A stretch of 64,000 nt of DNA from Sulfuricurvum sp. (GCA_028714915.1 JAQTLL010000004.1:62001-126000), one strand, 5' to 3'. Positions 17,569-26,537 are shown, counted from the stretch's first letter. Translations and numbers: made by a program. Notes: generated by a model from the sequence alone, not told the origin.

Positions 17569-17835
17569 TTTTTAGGAGAGAGGTGCTCGGGATAAAACCC
17601 CGAGGCACTTTGAACTTAAGGAGTATCGAAAGAGTGAAAACTCCCCTTTGGCTGCTGCGACCAATTGGGATGTCAGTATTATGAAATACATTAGTAAACA
17701 AACAGCAACCATTAACCATTATAGAATAAAATGACATAGGAATAAAACCCCTGTGACTGCACTAACACTATGTTCCCTTCAGCAGAGTGCTCAGCACACT
17801 AGCGTGCTTTAATTTAAACAAGCTACAATTTTACT
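17569..17835 (+). ncRNA. Structured intergenic region, possible leader peptide or small RNA
   Basis: No normal gene. Three hairpins are visible: GTGC-TCGGG/CCCGA-GCAC with an ATAAAAC loop (17583-17608), CATAGG/CCTGTG with a similar AATAAAA loop (17735-17755), and GCAC/GTGC followed by TTTAATTT (17794-17818). Between the first two, AAGGAG (17618) precedes a GTG at 17634 that opens a 16-codon frame (KTPLWLLRPIGMSVL after the start) ending at 17684. The first hairpin may be the flgE terminator. An RNA or leader-peptide role is a guess from structure alone; I recognise no known RNA family. Confidence 0.3.
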
Positions 17836-18339
17836 ATGCGCACTAAAACACTTAAAAAAAACAGTAAAATAACCTCTCCCTCAAAGCCTGTTCTCCGTTA
17901 TGCCCCTTTTTGGTCTCGAGCGCTCGGGTTTATAACCGATATTTTTATGATAGGTTTGCCTATCGCCCTTTTAATGATGATCCTTTTTGGGTACGATCAA
18001 ATGCATACGGCAGGAGGGATGGACGTCATTGTCCATAATGAAAAAGCCCTCGCGCATCCTCCCAATCCTCTTGTATCTCTTACACAACTGAGCTTATTTA
18101 TGATTGTTACGGTTATGTTATGGCATAAAGGGGGACAAACCCCAGGGAAAAAACTTGCCCGTATCCGTGTAGTCGATGTACGAACGGGCGGTAATGCCCC
18201 GTATTGGAAGCTGATACTGCGTTTTATCGGATATTTTATTTCCCTTATTACGCTGATTGGATTTTTTATCGGGGTGCTGCGCCGTGATAAGCGTACACTG
18301 CATGATCTCCTCAGCGGTACTGCTGTCGTTCGAGCTTAA
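17836..18339 (+). CDS. RDD-family membrane protein
   Basis: 167 residues. After a basic N-terminus, the sequence VLRYAPFWSRALGFITDIFMIGLPIALL carries the Arg-Asp pair of the RDD family. Two further hydrophobic segments follow around residues 80-95 and 123-150. GQTPGKKLARIRVVDVRTGG is the conserved RDD inter-helix motif. The biochemical role of the family is mostly unknown; some members act as ion exchangers. The stop overlaps the start region of the MFS gene, so the two are translationally coupled. Confidence 0.85.
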   Translation: MRTKTLKKNSKITSPSKPVLRYAPFWSRALGFITDIFMIGLPIALLMMILFGYDQMHTAGGMDVIVHNEKALAHPPNPLVSLTQLSLFMIVTVMLWHKGGQTPGKKLARIRVVDVRTGGNAPYWKLILRFIGYFISLITLIGFFIGVLRRDKRTLHDLLSGTAVVRA

Positions 18340-19450
18340 GGCGGTGGCTGTTCTCGTCGCACTGTTTTATTTTTTCTATTTTGCCCTTATTGGGGTGCAT
18401 GTCATTTTTGTCCCTAAAATTTTCTCGATGAGTGGGATGAGTGCGATGGAGATAGGATTTATCTTCGCGAGTGCCCCATTGGTACGTTTTGCTGTCCCGT
18501 TTATGTTTTTGAGGGGATTTCGTCTTGATGGTCGTATTTTTTACTTCTCCCTTGCTCTGATGGCACTGGGTGCGGTTGGATTTTATCCCTCGCTGGAGCA
18601 CTTTTGGGCGCTTTTGAGTATGAATATTCTTTTTGGGATTGGGATTGCTTTGATTCTCCCTTATGTCGAAGTGATTGCCCTTGAATATATTGGGCGAGAA
18701 AAATACGGAAAGATTCGGCTGTTTGGTTCTATCGGATTTATCGCGGTGGCATTGGTCTTGGTTCGCTGGCTGAGCTCTCCTCAAATAGGAATTGGTTTTT
18801 TAATTGCCATGGCGATAGGAACATTGATTTTTGGTGCCATCATCGGTTCAAAACATAAAAACAGCAATGCATCAGAATGTGACGAAAAAGAGTGTATTTT
18901 TAATCCCTTTTCTCACCTTTATTTGTGGATTGGTTTTTTCTTGATGCAGGTAAGTTTTGGACCTTTTTACAATTTTTTTACCATCTACATCACAGATCAT
19001 GGGCTCTCACTTAATACAACCGTATGGCTTTGGAGTTTTGGGGTTATTGCGGAGATTTTGATGTTTTATTTTCAAGGGTCACTTCTTCGCCGCAACCTCT
19101 ATGTTATCCTTTGGATTACTGCTTTTATTACTGCACTTCGGTGGCTTATGGTGGCACTTTTTCCGAACTCACTACTGCTGTTGGCACTCTCTCAGAGTTT
19201 GCATGCCTTTAGTTTTGCACTGTTTCATACTGCTGCGATTAGTACTCTATTTTCACTCTACAGTGCACGTCGCCTTTCACAGCAGTTTTTCTTTGGTATC
19301 TCGTATGGTTTAGGCGGATTTGTGGGGGCGTTGGGGGCGGGAATATTGTATCAGTATGTTCCGACGTATTTATTTATCGCAGGAGCAGTTACTGCACTGG
19401 GTGCTGCCGGAGCGTTTTATACCCATACTTATAGGGTTAATAATCAATAA
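18302..19450 (+). CDS. MFS transporter, HcaT/YcaD-like
   Basis: About 382 residues with roughly 12 hydrophobic helices. The N-terminal LVALFYFFYFALIGVHVIFVPKIF and the segment YVEVIALEYIGREKYGKIRLFGSIGFI resemble the nucleoside/phenylpropionate-type MFS_1-like group. The start is uncertain. The ATG at 18302 overlaps the RDD gene by 38 bp, and a GTG at 18344 lies just after the RDD stop and still keeps the whole first helix; longer extensions upstream are unlikely. The transported substrate is unknown. It ends shortly before the convergent mscS gene. Confidence 0.78.
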   Translation: MISSAVLLSFELKAVAVLVALFYFFYFALIGVHVIFVPKIFSMSGMSAMEIGFIFASAPLVRFAVPFMFLRGFRLDGRIFYFSLALMALGAVGFYPSLEHFWALLSMNILFGIGIALILPYVEVIALEYIGREKYGKIRLFGSIGFIAVALVLVRWLSSPQIGIGFLIAMAIGTLIFGAIIGSKHKNSNASECDEKECIFNPFSHLYLWIGFFLMQVSFGPFYNFFTIYITDHGLSLNTTVWLWSFGVIAEILMFYFQGSLLRRNLYVILWITAFITALRWLMVALFPNSLLLLALSQSLHAFSFALFHTAAISTLFSLYSARRLSQQFFFGISYGLGGFVGALGAGILYQYVPTYLFIAGAVTALGAAGAFYTHTYRVNNQ

Positions 19451-19467
19451 ATCACAATGTGTCTGAT

Positions 19468-20328
19468 TCAAATAATTTCACCTTTTCGTACATGCAAATC
19501 CATTTGGGGAAACGGAACGGTAATACCGTGTTCATCAAATTTGAGTTTTATGGCTTCAAGGAGTTCAAACCGAATATCCCAGTACTCTTCACTCAAACCC
19601 CACGGACGTGCATAGAGCTGAACAGAATTGGCGGCAAGTGCTCCTACTGCAACAACAAAAGCAGGCTCTTTAAGTACCTTTGGATGTTCACTCAATACGT
19701 TTGAAATAACCTCTTTGGCCATTTTGAGATCATCTTGATAGTCGATGTCAAATATTAGATCAATCCGGCGATGCATATTGCTGGTATTATTGATAATATT
19801 TCCGACAACGAGTGTCCCATTGGGGATTATGATGGAGCGATTATCAGGCGTGGTAAGTGTTGTGGAAAAAAGATTGATGGTTTTGACTGTTCCTGCCACA
19901 CCTGAGACTTCGATAGAATCATTGACCTTAAAAGGGCGGAAAAAGATGATAAGTACCGCAGCCCCGACATTGGCGAGAGTGTCTTTGAGTGCCAGCCCAA
20001 TAGCCAAACCTGCTGCTCCGAAGATAGCAATAAACGATGAAGTGTTAATCCCAAGATTGCTTGCCGCTGCGACAATAATCGCAATAATAAGTGCAACATA
20101 AACTACATTATTGAAAAATGAGATGAGCGTTGCATCGATCTGCGCCTGTTCCATCCCCCGACGCATAAGTTTTAGAAATTGTTTGGCAATCCATTTTCCG
20201 ATTAAAAAGATAGCAAGTGCACCCAAAAGTTTTAGCCCGTATTCGGTTGTAAAATTGAGAGCTAAATCACCATAGTGCTCTGCTGTCGTAGTGTAATGCT
20301 CCAGTTTATGTTCTACTTTTTGCAGCAT
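19468..20328 (-). CDS. mscS: Small-conductance mechanosensitive channel, MscS family
   Basis: 286 residues, the size of E. coli MscS. There are three N-terminal transmembrane helices. The pore-lining TM3 is rich in Gly and Ala (IFGAAGLAIGLALKDTLANVGAAVLIIFFRPF, about residues 85-125), followed by the beta domain with VNDSIEVSGVAGTVKTINLFSTTL. It forms a homoheptameric inner-membrane channel that opens on hypo-osmotic shock. The start codon directly follows the nitroreductase stop (20328/20329), suggesting one operon reading leftward. Confidence 0.92.
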   Translation of the reverse strand: MLQKVEHKLEHYTTTAEHYGDLALNFTTEYGLKLLGALAIFLIGKWIAKQFLKLMRRGMEQAQIDATLISFFNNVVYVALIIAIIVAAASNLGINTSSFIAIFGAAGLAIGLALKDTLANVGAAVLIIFFRPFKVNDSIEVSGVAGTVKTINLFSTTLTTPDNRSIIIPNGTLVVGNIINNTSNMHRRIDLIFDIDYQDDLKMAKEVISNVLSEHPKVLKEPAFVVAVGALAANSVQLYARPWGLSEEYWDIRFELLEAIKLKFDEHGITVPFPQMDLHVRKGEII

Positions 20329-20949
20329 TTATTTGTACTCCACAATGGTAGTGAGGGGGAGACGCATTTGAGTACTTTGCGGATTTACGCGATACCCAAA
20401 TGCACAGATGACCGCAACGCTGTGACCGTACTCTAAATCGAGGATAGCTTCAATCTCCTCTTTGTCAAATCCCTCTATCGGGCAACTGTCAATCTCGAGC
20501 GTTGCGGCGTACGTCATAGCGTTTGCCATCGCGATATAACATTGTTTTGCCGTCCAGTTTTCCAACAGAACCTCATCTTCTTCCAACGGCTTTATGAAAG
20601 CACCATACACTTCGAGATATTTTTCTACCATCTCAGCAGGCATCTCTCGGCGCTCAAACATTTTGCGCACATAGGGTGAATCGCTGCGAACAATATCATT
20701 GTCTGTCGTAAAAATCACCAGTTCGCTCGCCTCGGTAATTTGGTTTTGGTTCCAGCAGGAGGATTTCAGCGCTTTTCGGAGTTTTTCACTGCGTACCACG
20801 ATCAGTCTCCATGGTTCCATCCCAAATGAGGAGGGTGAGGTTCGGCATACCTCTAAAATGGTGTCAAACTGCTCATTTGGTATCGCTTTTGTGGTATCAA
20901 AACGTTTGCACGCATGACGAAATTTCATAGCTTCTAGGAATTTTGACAT
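20329..20949 (-). CDS. Nitroreductase-family FMN-dependent oxidoreductase
   Basis: 206 residues, normal for NfsB/YdgI-type proteins. FRHACKRFDTTKAIPNEQFDTILEVCRTSPSSFGMEPWRLIVV (residues ~10-52) is the FMN-binding entry motif. AIANAMTYAATLEIDSCPIEGFDKEEI is the family's middle helix and loop. Such enzymes reduce quinones, nitroaromatics or flavins with NAD(P)H; the natural substrate is unknown. It overlaps the DUF309 gene by 16 bp and abuts mscS. Confidence 0.9.
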   Translation of the reverse strand: MSKFLEAMKFRHACKRFDTTKAIPNEQFDTILEVCRTSPSSFGMEPWRLIVVRSEKLRKALKSSCWNQNQITEASELVIFTTDNDIVRSDSPYVRKMFERREMPAEMVEKYLEVYGAFIKPLEEDEVLLENWTAKQCYIAMANAMTYAATLEIDSCPIEGFDKEEIEAILDLEYGHSVAVICAFGYRVNPQSTQMRLPLTTIVEYK

Positions 20950-21305
20950 GTTATACTCCTTGTATTTTCTAATAACTGTACTATTCTAACGTAGAGTTCT
21001 TTATGAGGAGTAACAATGTTCTCCAAAAGCACTTGATATTTTTGATACGTTTTCCATGCTGTTTCAGATGCTTCGGGGCGACCTTTACGAATCAGCTCAA
21101 AGCATACCGCCGCATTGATAAACCCTTTCCAAAGTTTCACTTCGTCATTATCTTCAAATCGGTGCGGAAACCAAATAGCTTCCAAATCTTCATGCGCATC
21201 ATAATAACGCTCTTCTTGTATCGAGAGGGCAAACGCTTCACACGCGTGCGTTATACGCTCAAATTCCGTCTCCAATACCCTCGCCCCCCTCGCAAACTGA
21301 TACAA
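20934..21305 (-). CDS. DUF309 domain protein
   Basis: 123 residues. The DUF309 signature is clear: RYYDAHEDLEAIWFPHRFE followed by LWKGFINAAVCFELIRKGRPEA. Structures of the family show an all-helical fold, but the function is unknown. The ATG start at 21305 overlaps the rhodanese-like gene by 55 bp. A TTG at 21275 just behind GAGGG is an alternative that reduces the overlap to 25 bp. It sits between the rhodanese-like and nitroreductase genes in what looks like one leftward operon. Confidence 0.8.
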   Translation of the reverse strand: MYQFARGARVLETEFERITHACEAFALSIQEERYYDAHEDLEAIWFPHRFEDNDEVKLWKGFINAAVCFELIRKGRPEASETAWKTYQKYQVLLENIVTPHKELYVRIVQLLENTRSITCQNS

Positions 21306-21571
21306 ACATGGTTTGGAAACTTGGTGCGAAACTCCTTCAGTCGCGAAAGGGTCCCTTTTCCGCTGTCACAGTAAAAGACAAATATGCTACCGTTTGGCAT
21401 CTCACGCAATAACGGCGGGTTATAGGTGATGGTTTCCGCCCCCTCAATCGGGTTTAAAATCGTATCGACCAATACGATCCTCACCCCTTGCGCTTCTAAC
21501 GCACGTTTGTTGGTGAGATAGTCGCTTTGTGTCCACTCATCGGCACTTAAATCAATCATCTTAAATTCCAT
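21251..21571 (-). CDS. Rhodanese-like single-domain protein
   Basis: About 106 residues from the ATG at 21571; a second start is at 21559. The segment SIFVFYCDSGKGTLSRLKEFRTKFPNHV places a Cys in the six-residue active loop CDSGKGT, followed by the helix expected in a rhodanese fold. LRGGRGYW matches the family's closing GG...W motif. The protein would carry a persulfide for sulfur transfer; the partner is unknown. The open frame continues upstream without support, so the shorter start is used. The helicase gene begins divergently 70 bp away. Confidence 0.7.
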   Translation of the reverse strand: MEFKMIDLSADEWTQSDYLTNKRALEAQGVRIVLVDTILNPIEGAETITYNPPLLREMPNGSIFVFYCDSGKGTLSRLKEFRTKFPNHVCISLRGGRGYWRRNLSV

Positions 21572-21640
21572 TATTATTTTAGAGTAGTGTATCAAAGCAC
21601 CAAAAAGATATACCTTAGAATTTTTAGCTACACTTACACT

Positions 21641-24487
21641 ATGGCTAAGAAAAAGAAAAAAATGATAAAACTCAACCAATCCATCCGCCATTTTTTCGGT
21701 GATGAGGGATTTGATGAGGGGATTGAGCGCGTACCGACGGAGACGCTGATTGCGTTGGCGCATACGTTGGGAATATTTGACGGAACGACCAGCAAAGAGG
21801 TTCTGATAAAATCGTTTCGGCGGATATGGTCTGAGGGGGAAACGGACAACCGTGCAATGATTGTCGATTTTTTTACCCAAAACGGCAAAGTCTATCCCAA
21901 CCCAAAACCGCGCGAAAAACCGCATGAACGGGAAGAAAAAATTGATGAGTTGCTTGAAGCTTTTGAAATGACGCGTGATGAGCGGATTGCTTTGCATCTT
22001 GCTTTTGGAGATGTTCGTACTCGTAAAATCACCCCCGAAAAGATTGCCTCAAAGCTCGAACATATCCGTTATGTCCACAAACGTGAAATCCTCGAAAAAG
22101 TTTTGGACGGGAAGTTTGATTACGACGATCGACTGGAATTTTATGCTTCCATTGCGTATGATGTAGGAGAAGAACGTTTTACAAAAATTCATGTGCTTAA
22201 AACTTCCCCGTTAAATTCCAAGCGCCTGCATGAAGAGAGCGTTGATGTATTGGTTCCTGAAATCAATGCTCTCAAAGAAGAATTTGTCACTCAAAAACAA
22301 GCACAAATTACTTCTTTTCTTTCGACATTAAAACTGAACAATCATCGCTACCTCACACACGATGAGATCATCTCTGCTCTCAAAGGGGCTCCTCCTTCCA
22401 ATACCAACACCTTTTATCCTCTGACCATGGAGACACTCAAGCGGGTGTTGCCCTCACACGCCATAGGTATCGAGTTTGTGGGTGAAGAGCTGCTTATCGA
22501 ATATCCTCAAGCGATAACCCTCCCTTATCGTGAGGAGCCGTTACTTCATACCACTCATGTGCAAGTAAGTCACCTAGAGATAACTCGTCTTATATGGAAC
22601 GAAGAAGAGTTGGTGTTTGATGCTCAGTTTGAGAAACAAGGGGGTGAGTCGCGGGCAGCTTTCTTGAGCGAACTCCAATTGTTGATAAGAGAGTGCCATG
22701 AACACGCAAAACTTTTAAATTTGGATGAGCCTACGCTGTATGCGATGGTATACGAGATTTTATTGCCCCAGCTGAGTGATACGCTCCACATTAATGCCAA
22801 AGTGGTGCGTCGTGTCCTCTTTGCCTTTGATCGTCGTATTGCCGGCGAGCTTGTGAAAAAACAGCGTCAAGAGCTGTTGGCGCGAACGGTTCGTGATTTT
22901 AAAAACCTCTTTCCCCTCGCACGTTCACTGCGCCGTAAGCTTATCTTGCATATCGGTCCTACCAACAGCGGTAAAACCTATCAGGCCATGGAGCAATTAC
23001 GTTCTAAAGGGACAGGATACTATCTCGCCCCCTTGCGTTTGTTAGCGTTAGAGGGGTATGAAGATTTACGTGAGCATGGAGTTAATGCCTCTCTTATCAC
23101 AGGAGAAGAGCAGATTGTTGATGAGGATGCGACTCATATCAGCTCTACCATCGAGATGCTCAGTTTTGAATCCGAGGTTGATACCTGTGTTATTGATGAG
23201 GTACAGATGATCGGTGATCGTGACCGTGGGTGGGCGTGGGCAAATGCCATCATCGGTGCTCCTGCCAAGGTTGTGATTATGACCGGCTCTCCAAATTCGC
23301 GTGAGGCGATTGTAGCATTGGCTCAGTATCTGGGAGAATCGCTGGAAATTATCGAATTTGAGCGTAAAAATCCCCTTGAGCTCCTCTTAAATGTTACCCC
23401 GATTGATGCCATAGAGCCACAAACAGCGATTATTGCTTTTACCCGTTCTAATGCTCTTCGTCTCAAGCAACAGCTTTCTCAAACCTATCGAACTAGTATT
23501 ATTTATGGTAATCTAGGGCCTGAAGTACGCCGTGAAGAGGCACGCCGTTTCCGTGAGGGAGAGACCGAAATTCTCGTTGCTACCGATGCAATTGCGATGG
23601 GGCTGAATTTGCCCATTAAAACGTTGCTGTTTTCCAAAGCCGATAAATTTGACGGTCAAAACCAACGGGATTTAAGTGTGAGTGAAATCCAGCAGATAGC
23701 AGGGCGTGCAGGGCGATACGGATTGAGTGAAAAAGGGTATGTGGGAGCGCTGAGCGCTGATGTTCTTAGAAAAATCTCTCCACTGTTTGGCCGTGAGGCA
23801 GAACCTATCAAGATCCCTTTTAATGTTATGGCAAATTTTGATCACATACAGCTCGTCTCCACGATTTTAGAAGAGAAATCTCTTACCGCTATCATCGAGT
23901 TTTTTGTGGAAAATATGAAGTTTGAAGGACCGTTTCGAGCGATAAATCTCGAATCGATGGCAGAGGCATCGGTTATCGTGGATCGGTATGATTTGGACAT
24001 GCGAACCAAATATATCTTAGCCACAGCACCGCTTTCTACAAAATCACCTATTGTAATGGGGGCATACGAGCGATATGTCCGTGCATTGGCTCAAGCCAAA
24101 CCGATTGCCTATATTCCCCCGCGTCATTTAGGTTCGTATGCTCAAACAACCGAAGAGCTCCAAGAAGCCGAAGATCAGATCAAAGAGATCAGTTTGTATT
24201 TGTGGCTGTCGTATCGTTTGGGTGAGTTTTTTGTGGACAGTGAAAAGGCACGTTCGTATCGGGGAGAGCTGAACCGTTTTATCGAAAATTCGCTCAAACA
24301 AAGCCATTTTGTCCCACGATGTAAAACGTGCGGAAAGCCGCTTGCGGTGGGAAGTGAATTTAGTATTTGTCAGAGCTGTTTTAACAATCTAAACCGTGCA
24401 AAATCACGTCCTGCTAGCGCCCAGCCAAGAGGTCAGAATACTCGTACAACGAGGGATTCAAATAAATCTTCTCGTTATTCTCGATAA
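21641..24487 (+). CDS. Suv3-type ATP-dependent RNA helicase
   Basis: 948 residues. The N-terminal ~430 residues have no motif I recognise. The helicase core starts with LILHIGPTNSGKTYQAMEQL (Walker A, around residue 445), then DEVQMIGDRDRGWAWANAI (Walker B of the DEVQ type used by SUV3) and TGSPNS. The second RecA domain follows with IIAFTRSNA, LVATDAIAMGLNLPIKTLLF and IQQIAGRAGRYG. Near the C-terminus, CKTCGKPLAVGSEFSICQSC looks like a small zinc-binding motif. It probably unwinds RNA in turnover, by analogy with mitochondrial SUV3. The ATG at 21641 was chosen because the upstream frame is low in coding quality. Its last 74 bp overlap the convergent HTH gene. Confidence 0.85.
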   Translation: MAKKKKKMIKLNQSIRHFFGDEGFDEGIERVPTETLIALAHTLGIFDGTTSKEVLIKSFRRIWSEGETDNRAMIVDFFTQNGKVYPNPKPREKPHEREEKIDELLEAFEMTRDERIALHLAFGDVRTRKITPEKIASKLEHIRYVHKREILEKVLDGKFDYDDRLEFYASIAYDVGEERFTKIHVLKTSPLNSKRLHEESVDVLVPEINALKEEFVTQKQAQITSFLSTLKLNNHRYLTHDEIISALKGAPPSNTNTFYPLTMETLKRVLPSHAIGIEFVGEELLIEYPQAITLPYREEPLLHTTHVQVSHLEITRLIWNEEELVFDAQFEKQGGESRAAFLSELQLLIRECHEHAKLLNLDEPTLYAMVYEILLPQLSDTLHINAKVVRRVLFAFDRRIAGELVKKQRQELLARTVRDFKNLFPLARSLRRKLILHIGPTNSGKTYQAMEQLRSKGTGYYLAPLRLLALEGYEDLREHGVNASLITGEEQIVDEDATHISSTIEMLSFESEVDTCVIDEVQMIGDRDRGWAWANAIIGAPAKVVIMTGSPNSREAIVALAQYLGESLEIIEFERKNPLELLLNVTPIDAIEPQTAIIAFTRSNALRLKQQLSQTYRTSIIYGNLGPEVRREEARRFREGETEILVATDAIAMGLNLPIKTLLFSKADKFDGQNQRDLSVSEIQQIAGRAGRYGLSEKGYVGALSADVLRKISPLFGREAEPIKIPFNVMANFDHIQLVSTILEEKSLTAIIEFFVENMKFEGPFRAINLESMAEASVIVDRYDLDMRTKYILATAPLSTKSPIVMGAYERYVRALAQAKPIAYIPPRHLGSYAQTTEELQEAEDQIKEISLYLWLSYRLGEFFVDSEKARSYRGELNRFIENSLKQSHFVPRCKTCGKPLAVGSEFSICQSCFNNLNRAKSRPASAQPRGQNTRTTRDSNKSSRYSR

Positions 24488-25067
24488 AACGCTCGTCCCC
24501 CTCTAGGGCAGCGGCTTTAAAGCGTCGCTTGATATTTTTCTTAATACTGTTAGGATAGTGTTTAAGTTTTAAGAATGCTTTTAGGGTTATCCAATCCTCA
24601 CCAATTTCGATATCAGGGATGATGTCTGCATTGATGGCATCCGCTTGTTCTGCTTCTTCTCCCATAGCCTCTTGCATGACTAAGTCTTCACTAACGTGTG
24701 AGAGAAATTTTGTTGCAACTACATTCAAAATATTACGAAGCTGTGCATCACGCTCTTTGTAGATTTGCTCTACGTTGATTCGTTCATTAATCAGCATGAG
24801 TTCACGCTGATCACGCAGCCTTATCGTCTCTTTTTCGAGACCATCCACTTTTTCGCGAAGCCGTTCATTTTCTGACTCAATATAGAGGGTATAACGGTTA
24901 TCGCTCACGCTATTTGTTGAAGTGTTATTTTTTACTGACTCAATGGCGACATATTTTACTCCGTTTTCAACGATACAATTGAGTGATCCTCGGCGAATAC
25001 GGTTATGAATGGCCTCTTTAGAAACTCCAAAATGTTCTGCTGCATCTCCAATCGTCATTTTTTTCAT
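24414..25067 (-). CDS. HTH DNA-binding protein with coiled coil
   Basis: 217 residues. The N-terminus MTIGDAAEHFGVSKEAIHNRIRRGSL is a helix-turn-helix of the MerR/excisionase type. Residues ~65-120 form a coiled coil (RLREKVDGLEKETIRLRDQRE), and the C-terminal half is predicted mixed helix. Regulatory target unknown. It overlaps the upstream HD-GYP gene by 4 bp (ATGA), so it is co-translated with it. It also overlaps the convergent helicase gene by 74 bp, which is long for two real genes; the C-terminal residues involved look well formed in both. Confidence 0.75.
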   Translation of the reverse strand: MKKMTIGDAAEHFGVSKEAIHNRIRRGSLNCIVENGVKYVAIESVKNNTSTNSVSDNRYTLYIESENERLREKVDGLEKETIRLRDQRELMLINERINVEQIYKERDAQLRNILNVVATKFLSHVSEDLVMQEAMGEEAEQADAINADIIPDIEIGEDWITLKAFLKLKHYPNSIKKNIKRRFKAAALEGDERFIENNEKIYLNPSLYEYSDLLAGR

Positions 25068-26026
25068 TTTTTACTCTCCTGCTTTTGTAGCATTTTAATA
25101 AACGCATCTACTAAGATCATGTCCAAATGCCCTTGCATTTGCTGCTTCATAAGACGCAGCGATTCAAAAGAGCTCATAGGATCTTTATACGAACGTTTGG
25201 TCGAGAGGGCATCAAATACATCACATACTCCGATTATTCTGGCAAACTCACTGATTTTATCCTCTGTAATTTTATCGGGATACCCTCCTCCATCCATTTT
25301 TTCATGATGATGACGAATCCCACTGAGTATTCGCTCATCATTAATACCAAGTTTTAGGGCTATAGTATGACCCTCTGCCGGATGGGTTTTCATCTCATTG
25401 AACTCTACTTCGGTAAGTTTGCCATTCTTATTGATAATATTGTAATCTACTTTGCTTTTTCCGATATCATGGAGCACTGCCGCCATTCCAAGCGTTTTAA
25501 GATCTTCACCCTCAATTCCCAAAAATGAGCCCAAGCTCAAAGTGTAGATACTTACATTGATCGAATGGGTATGGGTATAGTAATCATGAGCCGTAATTTT
25601 CAAAAGCGATTCAACTGCTTTAGCATCATGCAAAATAATATTGACAAAACTGTCCACAACCGGTTTAATATTTTTGGCCATTTCAAGCGATTCAGGATTA
25701 CGAAACATCTCGTCAATGACTGAGCTGGCCTTTTCATAAACAATTATGGCTTTATCATCAAGAGGTATCTCTTCTGAGAGAGCAATGGTCTGGATATGCT
25801 TTTGGACGTAGGCTTCATAGTGTAGAGCATCTTTTTCATTGATATAAAGCTTCTCCACTTCACGTAAACGTACTTTGCTATTGCCGTCAATAACTGTATC
25901 ACTTTGGAGAAACAGTCCCATAATACTTTTGGTTTCATTGGGAATATAAAGCTGAAAATTAAGTTGCTCACCCTCAGTGAGAACCCGTTTGTCAATCGAC
26001 TTATAGCGTATTGTTTTACGATTCAT
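25064..26026 (-). CDS. HD-GYP domain cyclic-di-GMP phosphodiesterase
   Basis: 320 residues. The N-terminal ~130 residues form a PilZ-less sensor or linker region. The HD-GYP domain then shows H186-D187 in VLHDIGKSKVD, the helix motif MKTHPAEGHTIAL, and HHHEKMDGGGYPDKI with the GYP triad (GGGYP). RIIGVCDVFDALSTKRSYKDPMS completes the family signature. It should hydrolyse c-di-GMP, using a binuclear or trinuclear iron site. It is cotranscribed with a YajQ-family protein 13 bp upstream and an HTH protein downstream (ATGA overlap), which suggests a c-di-GMP circuit. Confidence 0.9.
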   Translation of the reverse strand: MNRKTIRYKSIDKRVLTEGEQLNFQLYIPNETKSIMGLFLQSDTVIDGNSKVRLREVEKLYINEKDALHYEAYVQKHIQTIALSEEIPLDDKAIIVYEKASSVIDEMFRNPESLEMAKNIKPVVDSFVNIILHDAKAVESLLKITAHDYYTHTHSINVSIYTLSLGSFLGIEGEDLKTLGMAAVLHDIGKSKVDYNIINKNGKLTEVEFNEMKTHPAEGHTIALKLGINDERILSGIRHHHEKMDGGGYPDKITEDKISEFARIIGVCDVFDALSTKRSYKDPMSSFESLRLMKQQMQGHLDMILVDAFIKMLQKQESKK

Positions 26027-26039
26027 AAGAGTTATTCCT

Positions 26040-26537
26040 TTATCGGAAATTTTCGAAAACTAGGGGCGCTTCCCACTCCATAGATTTAATATGTGCCATG
26101 ATTTTTTGAAGCTCATCGATTTGTTTGGATTTTACGCGAATATAGTCACCTTCGATAATGGCAGAGGCTTTGGTTTTAAGATTTTTAATCTCAGCAATGA
26201 TTTTTTTTGCCTCTTTAGATTCGATGGTATCGACGATTTTATAGGTTGCTTTACGGCTTCCTCCACTTGCATCTTCAGTTTTTAGCTCTTCGAGTGCCTT
26301 AGAGGAGAGTCCGCGCTTGATGAGTTTACCGATAACAATGTCTTTGAGTGCGTCAAGTTTATTATCACTGGAAGCCAAAAGAACAAGTTGTTTTTCTTTT
26401 TCGCGATAGTTGATTTCGTAAGCAACGCCTTTAAAATCGTAACGGCCGATAACCTCTTTCTCCGATTGAGCGATAGCGTCTTTAAACGCTTGGAGGTCGA
26501 TTTTTGCAGAGATGTCAAGTGAGTGTTCTGATGCCAT
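26040..26537 (-). CDS. yajQ: YajQ-family nucleotide (c-di-GMP)-binding protein
   Basis: 165 residues, exactly the usual YajQ size, with two related halves. Signatures are SLDISAKIDLQAFKDAIAQSEKEVIGRYDFKG at the N-terminus, then LIKRGLSSKALEELKTEDASGGSRKATYKI, KKIIAEIKNLKTKASAIIEGD and IRVKSKQIDELQKIM. Xanthomonas and Pseudomonas homologues bind c-di-GMP and alter transcription. First gene of the operon with the HD-GYP and HTH genes, 39 bp from a palindromic repeat element upstream. I infer a shared role in c-di-GMP response. Confidence 0.93.
   Translation of the reverse strand: MASEHSLDISAKIDLQAFKDAIAQSEKEVIGRYDFKGVAYEINYREKEKQLVLLASSDNKLDALKDIVIGKLIKRGLSSKALEELKTEDASGGSRKATYKIVDTIESKEAKKIIAEIKNLKTKASAIIEGDYIRVKSKQIDELQKIMAHIKSMEWEAPLVFENFR

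Noticed and set aside
21572..21997. Extended N-terminus for the rhodanese-like protein
   Set aside because: The extra 142 residues are antisense to the helicase gene and have no domain; the short starts at 21571/21559 are used.
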